Shown: positions 1-5,060 of the stretch, piece by piece
Position numbering within the stretch: the first letter of the stretch is position 1
Layout of the letters: every line of letters begins with the position of its first letter
Assembly: GCA_002840115.1 (NCBI GenBank)
Contig: PGZG01000102.1
Coordinates: forward strand, 1 to 6,626
Length of the DNA: 6,626 nt
Source: Gammaproteobacteria bacterium HGW-Gammaproteobacteria-14
GTDB taxonomy: Bacteria > Pseudomonadota > Gammaproteobacteria > Pseudomonadales > Alcanivoracaceae
Direction: 5' to 3'
Notes under the pieces: model-generated
What the model was told of the DNA's origin: nothing
Seen by the model: the letters and a program-made list of their open reading frames with translations, nothing else
Database searches by the model: none
Position numbers and translations under genes: made by a program

Positions 1-411
1 ACGGGACAAATGAAAGCCCAGCTCCAGACGATGCAAATGTTCAAAAACCCGCAGTGACACCCGCCGCATGGCCCGTTCCGCAACTCGGGCAAATACCGCA
101 TCGCGCAGTTCGCTGAACAGGGTCGACGCCAGTCGCAACAGGCCATAGGCCAATACCAGCAGCAGCGGCACCAACAGGACCACCTCGACAGCCTCGCCCA
201 CGCCTCCCTGACCGGCGGAGGAGTCGAAGCTATCGACGATATATTTCAGCGCCAGGGGCATGGCCACGGTGGCCAGTTTCGCCGCCACCAGCAGACTCAG
301 GGACAGCAGTACCCGGCCGCGAAACTCCAACAAATAAGGCCATAACGAGGCAAGAATCCGCCAGTTGGGGCGGTGTCCGGGCGGGTAATCAATCTGACCG
401 AGGCTACGCAA
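1..411 (-). CDS. Atm1/HMT1-type ABC exporter, N-terminal part (partial)
   Basis: This is the first 137 codons of an inner-membrane ABC exporter; the rest, including the ATPase domain, lies beyond the left edge. The frame is open from 513 down to 1. It resembles the start of Atm1/ABCB7-like half-transporters: a short polar leader with PGHRPNW at residues 11-17, a first membrane helix at about 33-58 and a second at about 75-97. A charged stretch follows (SELRDAVFARVAERAMRR, about 100-117) and then VFEHLHRLELGFHLSR, the signature that precedes the 'tGxl.R.ierG' segment in this family. Bacterial Atm1 proteins export glutathione- or metal-linked substrates and are tied to Fe-S or heavy-metal homeostasis. 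No ATG is in frame; TTG at 411 is chosen because GGAG lies 6 nt upstream and the leader length fits. A TTG at 462 is the alternative. The family call is firm, the substrate unknown. Confidence 0.82.
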   Translation of the reverse strand, partial: MRSLGQIDYPPGHRPNWRILASLWPYLLEFRGRVLLSLSLLVAAKLATVAMPLALKYIVDSFDSSAGQGGVGEAVEVVLLVPLLLVLAYGLLRLASTLFSELRDAVFARVAERAMRRVSLRVFEHLHRLELGFHLSR

Positions 412-417
412 GGCGGT

Positions 418-421
418 CTCC
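418..421 (-). promoter_or_regulatory. Ribosome binding site deciding the TTG start of the Atm1-like exporter
   Basis: On the minus strand GGAG is followed by six bases and then TTG at 411. No in-frame ATG exists between the upstream stop at 516-514 and the conserved first membrane helix, so this site is the main support for a TTG start. Confidence 0.5.
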
Positions 422-471
422 GTTCTGACAGGGGCGCCAAGAATAACAGTCCGGACGGCCAAAAGGCGTCG

Positions 472-500
472 TTGACACTGGCTGGCACAGACCTTATTTT
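472..500 (+). promoter_or_regulatory. Predicted sigma70 promoter of the RHH/zinc-ribbon gene
   Basis: A perfect -35 hexamer TTGACA (472-477) is followed by a 17-nt spacer and a -10-like TATTTT (495-500, four of six consensus bases). Transcription would begin near 507, giving a leader of about 24 nt before the ATG at 531. The palindrome TGTACTACA begins at the last base of the -10, so a protein bound there would be expected to block this promoter. Prediction by eye only. Confidence 0.5.
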
Positions 501-508
501 GTACTACA
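500..508. promoter_or_regulatory. Putative operator TGTACTACA, copy 1
   Basis: This is a nine-base perfect inverted repeat, TGTA-C-TACA, overlapping the end of the predicted -10 and the expected start of transcription of the RHH gene. The same nine bases recur at 1141-1149 ahead of the ABC1-kinase gene. The similarity extends downstream to 16 of 19 positions (500-518 versus 1141-1159). Its position in the divergent gap means it could also affect the Atm1-like exporter. The likely ligand is the RHH protein encoded next door, but this is inferred. Confidence 0.45.
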
Positions 509-530
509 TCAAATTACAGAGTGCCTTGCC

Positions 531-1049
531 ATGCCCCGCTCGTCCGACCCGAACCGCCCTTCACGTCCCGCCAGCACTGGCCGGGGCCGTCGGCCAGCGG
601 CCGAAGAAGAGCGCAAGGATCGCGTAATCCAGACTCGGGTACCGAAGGATCTGGAGAGCACCCTTAAGGAAGCCGCCGAGCAGAAGCGCATGACCGTGTC
701 ACATCTGATCCGCAATGTGCTGGAAGATACCTTCAATCTGGTGGACGGCATTGTCGCCGACTCCAGCGCGCTGGTGGAGCATGTTACCCGGGATGCCAAG
801 CGACTGGCGGCCACCGCCCGCGGCGAGAGCCAGGCCAAGCCCTTAACCCCCGCCAACGATGGCGGCGACCTTGCCAGACAGTTACTGGAATCCGTGGATG
901 CCTGGCAGGACGTGATTGTGAACAAGCCGGGCCAGTGTATTGAATGCGGCAAAGCATTGGGTCGAGGCGACCGCGCTTTCCGGGGGCTAACACAACTGCC
1001 GGAAATGCCATCCGTATGGCTCTGCCAGGACTGCATCGGCAAGCTGTAG
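531..1049 (+). CDS. RHH DNA-binding protein with C-terminal zinc-ribbon-like tail
   Basis: This is a 172-aa protein that I do not recognise as a named gene. Residues 1-30 are basic, proline/arginine-rich and probably disordered. Residues 31-68 read as a ribbon-helix-helix unit: a strand (VIQTRVPKD), helix A (LESTLKEAAEQKR), a turn (MTVS) and helix B (HLIRNVLEDTF). RHH proteins dimerise and insert the paired strands into the major groove. Residues 70-130 look helical and linker-like. The C-terminus has two CxxC pairs, C136/C139 and C165/C168, separated by 25 residues, as in small zinc ribbons. The ATG has only a weak upstream AGAG. A promoter and palindrome lie just upstream, and the ABC1-kinase gene follows 131 bp later on the same strand with no terminator between them, so co-transcription is plausible. 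Probable role: a local transcriptional regulator, possibly metal- or redox-sensing through the cysteines. A 177-aa open frame on the opposite strand is a shadow. Confidence 0.75.
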   Translation: MPRSSDPNRPSRPASTGRGRRPAAEEERKDRVIQTRVPKDLESTLKEAAEQKRMTVSHLIRNVLEDTFNLVDGIVADSSALVEHVTRDAKRLAATARGESQAKPLTPANDGGDLARQLLESVDAWQDVIVNKPGQCIECGKALGRGDRAFRGLTQLPEMPSVWLCQDCIGKL

Positions 1050-1095
1050 TTAATTTAACAGTTAATTTAAAAGTTAATCTAAATCGTTAATTTGA
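1049..1095. repeat. Four tandem GTTAATTTAA-like direct repeats
   Basis: Ten-base units start at 1049 (GTTAATTTAA), 1061 (identical), 1073 (GTTAATCTAA) and 1086 (GTTAATTTGA), so the periods are 12, 12 and 13 bp. The first unit begins at the last base of the RHH gene's TAG stop. Each full unit contains TTAA-T-TTAA, which is also a short dyad. Near-helical-period tandem sites of this kind are typical arrays for cooperative binding by RHH-type proteins, and the array sits in the gap ahead of the ABC1-kinase gene. The repeats are directly visible; their function as operators is inferred. Confidence 0.6.
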
Positions 1096-1117
1096 AAACC
1101 TGACTTGAAAGCCTGTT
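1092..1117. repeat. Two tandem 13-bp TTGAAAnCCTG repeats
   Basis: TTGAAAACCTGAC (1092-1104) is followed directly by TTGAAAGCCTGTT (1105-1117), matching at 10 of 13 positions and overlapping the last GTTAATTTGA unit. A third copy, TTGAAAACCTGGC, lies at 1268-1280 inside the ABC1-kinase coding region. Either TTGAAA could serve as a -35 element for the downstream gene, but the matching -10 candidates (for example TTTTAA at 1128-1133) are weak. Confidence 0.45.
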
Positions 1118-1140
1118 AGCCAAAAAATTTTAACCGGAAA

Positions 1141-1149
1141 TGTACTACA
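1141..1149. promoter_or_regulatory. Putative operator TGTACTACA, copy 2
   Basis: An exact second copy of the TGTA-C-TACA palindrome found at 500-508, here 31 bp before the ABC1-kinase ATG and just downstream of an AT-rich stretch that could contain a -10 element. The flank (AAAAATGACA) also resembles that of copy 1 (TCAAATTACA). Its recurrence in front of adjacent genes suggests shared control. Confidence 0.45.
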
Positions 1150-1166
1150 AAAAATGACAATCACTC

Positions 1167-1173
1167 GAAGGAG
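1167..1173 (+). promoter_or_regulatory. Strong ribosome binding site for the ABC1-kinase gene
   Basis: GAAGGAG followed by seven bases and ATG at 1181. This favours the ATG at 1181 over the in-frame ATG at 1154, which has no Shine-Dalgarno sequence and lies only five bases after the palindrome at 1141-1149. Confidence 0.75.
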
Positions 1174-1180
1174 TTCCACA

Positions 1181-2764
1181 ATGTTGGCCACTGAAATCAG
1201 CGCTGAAACCGCATCGACCAACGACACCGCGAACACGGAAGTACGCCAGCCACGCCGCGATAGCGGCTTGAAAACCTGGCTCAAGGTGATGAATGCATCG
1301 CTATCCGCGCTGGAAGATACCGTATGGCAAGGGCGCGATCTGGCGGAAAAAGCATTGCGCGCCTGGCGTGATATGGAAGCTGGCGTGGAGCTGGCAAAGG
1401 AAGAATACGAAGCCATCCGTCGCGAAGCCACGCAGTGGCCGGCTCGTTTATCCCGGCTGTCAAAAACCGGCTGGATGCTCACCCGATTGACCACCAGCTA
1501 CCGTTTCTGGGGCACTCGCTCAGCATTTTTACCACGCCATAAAATGGAGACGGCCCTGAATGCCCTGCACCGTGAAAACGCCATTCGTTTTCGCGATACC
1601 TCCCTTGAACATGGCGGCGCTTTTTTGAAAGTGGGCCAGCTGCTTTCCGCCCGTGCGGATCTTTTGCCACAACCCTGGATCGACGAGTTACAAATTCTGC
1701 AAGACAAGGCCCGGCCGGAAACCTTTACCACTATTCGCGACCATATTGAGGCAAGCCTGAAACAACCTTTGGAAGAATTGTTTCTGGAGTTTGACCCGGA
1801 GCCGATTGCCGCCGCCAGTATTGGTCAGGTCCATAAAGCCGTGATGCATGACGGTCGCCAGGTTGCCGTCAAGGTACAACGTCCGGGTCTATCGGAGCTG
1901 ATTGATCTGGATATGGCGCTATTAAAGCTGTTTGTGAACAGCATCGCCTCCCTGTTGCCGCCCACCGATATGGACACCATTACCGCAGAAATCGAACGCA
2001 CTTTGCGGGAAGAGCTGGACTACCGAGGCGAAGCGCGCTGGATGAGCCATATTGGCGCTCGGCTGAAAGACGTGCCCGGTATTGTCGTACCCAAGGTAAT
2101 CGGCACATTGAGCAACCGCACCATCCTGGTTACCGAGTTTGTGCAGGGCAATAATTTCGCTAACGAACTGGACCAACGCAAAGCCGCCGGAGATCATGCC
2201 GGGGTGTCCGATTTGCTGGGGCGGTTACTGGATGTCTATCTGCGTCAGGTACTCAATTTTGGTGTATTTCAGGCGGACCCACATCCGGGTAATTTTCTGG
2301 TTACCGAGAACAACGAACTCGTGCTGCTGGATTTCGGCTGCACCATGGAGTTGTCGGCACAGTTTCGCAGTGGCTATTTGAAAGTACTCGGCGCTGCGCT
2401 GGTTGATGACAACGAGCAAATTGCCGCCTCACTGGAAGCACTGGGTTTCCGCACCCGTAGCGGCAAGCCCGACACACTGTTGGCCTTTTCCAATGCTCTG
2501 CTTAATCAAATTCGTAACGCGGCTATGAATATGGGCAGTGGTCGCATGGTCTGGCCGACCACCGAGGATATGCTGCGCGAAGGCGAGCGCCTGTTTGCGC
2601 TGGCCGAGCAGGATCCAGTGGATAAGCTGCCCGCCGAGTTCATTATGCTGGCACGGGTTTTCACCACCATTGGCGGCCTGTTCGTACATTACAAACCGGA
2701 TATGGATGTTAACCGTTATCTGCTACCGCACCTGATCGGACCTGCCTTCGAGGCGGTGCGGTAA
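1181..2764 (+). CDS. AarF/ABC1/UbiB-family kinase-like protein
   Basis: This is a 527-aa member of the ABC1 (AarF/UbiB/ADCK) atypical kinase family, whose members act as ATP-binding or ATPase factors in isoprenoid-quinone and lipid metabolism at membranes. Family motifs appear in order: KVGQ (residues 150-153, the ABC1-specific KxGQ motif) followed by LPQPW; the alanine-rich loop AAASIGQVHKA (about 210-219) in place of a glycine loop; VAVKVQRPG with the ATP lysine at K231; EELDYRGEA (about 277-285); the catalytic loop FQADPHPGN (363-371); and LLDFG with the metal-binding DFG (384-386). The first ~90 residues are a charged helical extension. I see no pair of hydrophobic C-terminal helices as in UbiB, and no ubi genes nearby, so this is likely a paralogue rather than UbiB. 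The start at 1181 follows from the strong ribosome site. It probably shares control with the RHH gene upstream through the repeats and palindrome between them. The family is certain; the substrate and pathway are unknown. Confidence 0.9.
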   Translation: MLATEISAETASTNDTANTEVRQPRRDSGLKTWLKVMNASLSALEDTVWQGRDLAEKALRAWRDMEAGVELAKEEYEAIRREATQWPARLSRLSKTGWMLTRLTTSYRFWGTRSAFLPRHKMETALNALHRENAIRFRDTSLEHGGAFLKVGQLLSARADLLPQPWIDELQILQDKARPETFTTIRDHIEASLKQPLEELFLEFDPEPIAAASIGQVHKAVMHDGRQVAVKVQRPGLSELIDLDMALLKLFVNSIASLLPPTDMDTITAEIERTLREELDYRGEARWMSHIGARLKDVPGIVVPKVIGTLSNRTILVTEFVQGNNFANELDQRKAAGDHAGVSDLLGRLLDVYLRQVLNFGVFQADPHPGNFLVTENNELVLLDFGCTMELSAQFRSGYLKVLGAALVDDNEQIAASLEALGFRTRSGKPDTLLAFSNALLNQIRNAAMNMGSGRMVWPTTEDMLREGERLFALAEQDPVDKLPAEFIMLARVFTTIGGLFVHYKPDMDVNRYLLPHLIGPAFEAVR

Positions 2765-2820
2765 CGCCTTACCCGCGTTATCGCACCAGTACGTCTACAG
2801 CAACAGGGGCCAGCATAGAC

Positions 2821-4074
2821 CTATCCAGCATGAGCCGGGTGTTTCTCACCCGGCTTGATAATGTCCTGCTCACGATCTCCCCACATGCTTTGCAGGGCGG
2901 CCAGCTGGGCTTTGCGCCCCTCACGCTCCAGGCGTTTTTTCAATAACGGATTGAAACGCTGAACACTGTAATTGGCGAACCGCGGCCCCATCATCATTAA
3001 CGGGAACCAGGGCAGAATATTTTCCGGCAAGCCCAGCTTTTTCATCTGTTTCCGGTTCAAAAATAAACTGCTGTTACTCAGGTGCTGGTGATAAAACAGC
3101 TTGCGACGCAGCGTTTGCAATAACGGGACTTTCTTGCCCCAGGGAAACTCCCGCTGCAGCGGCTCTTCCGATAACGCTCGCCCCAACTCCGCACTGGTCC
3201 AATCGGCACGGCTTTGGGTTAAAAAGGTTTGGTACAAACGCACCAGACCATCACGCTCCCGATCTACCAGCCACTGATCTTCCACACCCATCAGCCAACC
3301 GGCATATTTCCACAAATGCATCACCGCTTTTGATTCATGGGGTGTCACCGGGATACCCATAGCACGCATACCCACCAACATGATCGGCCCGAAAGCCAGA
3401 TAGGTGGCCAGCATATCGGTCTGGTTTACCGGAATGCCCCATTGGCTGTTATCCCATTCCGGGCGGTTGGGTAAATGACGACGCACCATGCCATGCACCA
3501 TTCGCACCCGCAGGGTGGTTTTGAAACCGATACCAAAACGATCAAGGCCGCCATGCTCGGTGCAATCCACCCACCACTTACCGGTTTCCGCGATACGTTG
3601 TCCTGCCCCCTTATTCAGGGCACCGGTAATCACCAATGCATGATTAAAACCCGACAACAAATAGCCCCCCATCAGGGCAAAATCGCGCAGCACGTAGGGG
3701 CCGGCCAAACCCGTGCGATGAATAAAGGAAACCCCGTCTTCAATCAGATCATGATCCAGCCAGGCGGGGGTGCGCTCGATCATTGCAAAAAAATCTTTCA
3801 GCGGCTGTGGTGCATCCGCAACACTGTCGATACCGTTTTCCAACGCCTGCTCATACAACAAACGGCCTTCCCGGGGGCCAAATTCATAGAGCCAGTCCAG
3901 CAACTGATCCATGGGCTTGTCGCCCTGCCACAGAGCCGACACCATCTGATTGTATTCTTCCCGCGTCGGCGAAGGATCGCGCCCCATCATCAGTTTCATA
4001 AAAGGAGTACGACGTAACTGGGTGCCTTCAAAAGGGCGTACACGACCAGGAATTGGGCGAACTTCAGCATTCAT
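2821..4074 (-). CDS. DUF2236/MpaB-type oxygenase-like protein
   Basis: This is a 417-aa protein of the DUF2236 family, which includes the rubber oxygenase Lcp and fungal MpaB. Studied members are haem-b proteins that oxidatively cleave C=C bonds in isoprenoid chains. Supporting features are the N-terminal FMKLMMGRDPSPT-like segment, a central helical bundle with WLDHDLIEDG and VLRDFALMGGYLL, and the family core LRVRMVHGMVRRHL (about 188-201). There the arginines and H194 match the conserved haem pocket, with the His as likely axial ligand, followed by WGIPVNQTDMLATYLAF. No signal peptide is visible, unlike secreted Lcp, so it is probably intracellular or peripheral to the membrane. ATG 4074 is preferred over 4110 because GGAA lies 8 nt upstream of it and nothing lies before 4110. 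It follows the MtfA-like gene by 91 bp on the same strand, probably one transcript. The actual substrate is unknown; rubber cleavage is not implied. Confidence 0.83.
   Translation of the reverse strand: MNAEVRPIPGRVRPFEGTQLRRTPFMKLMMGRDPSPTREEYNQMVSALWQGDKPMDQLLDWLYEFGPREGRLLYEQALENGIDSVADAPQPLKDFFAMIERTPAWLDHDLIEDGVSFIHRTGLAGPYVLRDFALMGGYLLSGFNHALVITGALNKGAGQRIAETGKWWVDCTEHGGLDRFGIGFKTTLRVRMVHGMVRRHLPNRPEWDNSQWGIPVNQTDMLATYLAFGPIMLVGMRAMGIPVTPHESKAVMHLWKYAGWLMGVEDQWLVDRERDGLVRLYQTFLTQSRADWTSAELGRALSEEPLQREFPWGKKVPLLQTLRRKLFYHQHLSNSSLFLNRKQMKKLGLPENILPWFPLMMMGPRFANYSVQRFNPLLKKRLEREGRKAQLAALQSMWGDREQDIIKPGEKHPAHAG
2833..2855. terminator. GC-rich hairpin at the convergent ABC1/MpaB gene ends
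   Basis: AGCCGGGTG, a five-base loop TTTCT, then CACCCGGCT form a perfect 9-bp stem inside the last codons of the MpaB-like gene, about 70 bp after the ABC1-kinase stop. No T-tract follows on either strand, so it is not a classical intrinsic terminator. It could still slow polymerase or protect 3' ends for the two converging transcripts. Confidence 0.35.
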
Positions 4075-4082
4075 ACAGGATG

Positions 4083-4086
4083 TTCC
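4083..4086 (-). promoter_or_regulatory. Ribosome binding site choosing ATG 4074 of the MpaB-like gene
   Basis: On the minus strand GGAA is followed by eight bases and ATG at 4074. The upstream in-frame ATG at 4110 is preceded by GCGCCACT-type sequence with no Shine-Dalgarno match, so the shorter protein is preferred. Confidence 0.4.
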
Positions 4087-4165
4087 ATGGCGCCAAGATA
4101 GGTTCACCATAGTGGCGCGAGCGCATTAGCGGCAATGACCGCAAGTGACGCCGCCATGGGCTCTG

Positions 4166-4939
4166 CTACCACGGATACAAAAGCTGGGAAATTGGTTCAT
4201 AACGGTAGAACAGAGCAAGCTGTTCGTATACCTCAGGCCAATGCTTCCTGAGTATTTCCGGTCGCATAAAAAACTGCTCACTAAGCACCGAGAAAAACTC
4301 ACCGGCCCCCTCAAGTGCATAGGGATCGATCAGCGTTGGCTCATTATGGTCTGCGGCCTTCTGGGAAGCCTGCCAGGCGGCCTGCATCACCTGCTGCCAG
4401 CGAGCCGGGGACATATCGCGATGCAGCGGCGGGTAGCCATCGGCATCACCATTACGCATATCGAGCTTATGGGCAAACTCATGAATCACCACATTACTGT
4501 CGGGATCATCCAGATCACTAATATCTTCCCAGGAAAGAATCACCGGCCCACGCAACCAGGCTTCACCGCTGCGCGCCTCACGCTCATGAGACACCAGACC
4601 GTTTTCGTCATGCTCTTCAAAAGGAGACAGAAAGGCCGTTTCGTAAACCACAACGCTGTACCAGCCGTTATACCAGTCCAGCCCCAGACCCAGCACCGGC
4701 AATGTGGCTAACGCAGCAATCCGCAATCGCACCTGATCAGTGATCACGAAACCGCTGCCGGAATGGAACTGCTTGCGCAGCAAAAAGCGCAATGCCAGGT
4801 CTTGCCAACGGGCCATCAATTCAGGGGGTAACCGGTCGGCACGGGGATACACCGCAATAGCCTCGTGCCACTGATCCTGTGAAAGAACAATGCGGGCCAA
4901 CTGCCGATCTTCACGCCAGTGACGCCAGCGCTTCAACAT
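4166..4939 (-). CDS. mtfA: MtfA-like M90 zinc peptidase
   Basis: This is a 257-aa cytosolic gluzincin of peptidase family M90. E. coli MtfA (265 aa) binds the repressor Mlc and so affects glucose PTS genes; its peptidase activity is weak in vitro. The metal-binding HEFAHKLD has zinc ligands H153 and H157 and the catalytic E154. The third ligand is E214 in GEFFSVLSE, and Y207 sits seven residues before it, matching Tyr205/Glu212 of E. coli MtfA. Other family blocks are LPVLGLGLDWYNGW (about 80-93), GPVILSWEDI (about 131-140) and MRNGDADGYPPL just after the active site. The ATG at 4939 (MLKRWRHW) has GGAG eight bases upstream and matches the usual MtfA length; a start at 5008 would add 23 atypical residues. 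It is followed by the MpaB-like gene on the same strand. Whether Mlc exists in this organism cannot be seen, so the regulatory role is uncertain, but the family call is strong. Confidence 0.9.
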   Translation of the reverse strand: MLKRWRHWREDRQLARIVLSQDQWHEAIAVYPRADRLPPELMARWQDLALRFLLRKQFHSGSGFVITDQVRLRIAALATLPVLGLGLDWYNGWYSVVVYETAFLSPFEEHDENGLVSHEREARSGEAWLRGPVILSWEDISDLDDPDSNVVIHEFAHKLDMRNGDADGYPPLHRDMSPARWQQVMQAAWQASQKAADHNEPTLIDPYALEGAGEFFSVLSEQFFMRPEILRKHWPEVYEQLALFYRYEPISQLLYPW

Positions 4940-4947
4940 ATACATGA

Positions 4948-4951
4948 CTCC
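4948..4951 (-). promoter_or_regulatory. Ribosome binding site choosing ATG 4939 of mtfA
   Basis: On the minus strand GGAG is followed by eight bases and ATG 4939. The in-frame ATG at 4945 is only two bases away, too close to use this site, and the ATGs at 5008 and 5005 lack a purine-rich leader. Confidence 0.5.
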
Positions 4952-5060
4952 AGAGTGCGGCTTCTCATCGGTTGAACAACTTTGCCAGAAGTTGCAGACT
5001 GACATCATTCGATATCACACATAAGCATGGCAAATATAGCCATTGCCCGGAGCCATCCCC

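Noticed and set aside
509..1042. 177-aa open frame antisense to the RHH gene
   Set aside because: It is slightly longer than the sense gene but Ser/Arg-rich and without any recognisable domain, while the sense frame has an RHH unit and paired CxxC motifs.
1049..1117. CRISPR array or plasmid origin explanation for the tandem repeats
   Set aside because: Units are ten to thirteen bases with two- to three-base spacers, unlike CRISPR, and there is no replication-initiator gene nearby.
1154..1180. In-frame upstream ATG for the ABC1 kinase
   Set aside because: No Shine-Dalgarno sequence precedes it and it lies beside the putative operator; the ATG at 1181 has a strong GAAGGAG.
2793..2820. GTCTA...TAGAC inverted repeat between the ABC1 and MpaB genes
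   Set aside because: Only five base pairs around an 18-base loop; too weak to be a terminator.
3475..4017. 180-aa plus-strand frame inside the MpaB-like gene
   Set aside because: His/Gln-rich shadow of a well-supported conserved gene on the other strand, with no ribosome site.
4145..4711. 188-aa plus-strand frame opposite mtfA
   Set aside because: It mirrors the peptidase gene, whose zinc-binding motif and third ligand are intact; composition is that of a shadow frame.
5008..5020. Possible CRP half-site TGTGATATCG in the mtfA/desaturase gap (minus strand)
   Set aside because: The second half TCACA is not present at the required spacing, so the symmetric site is missing.
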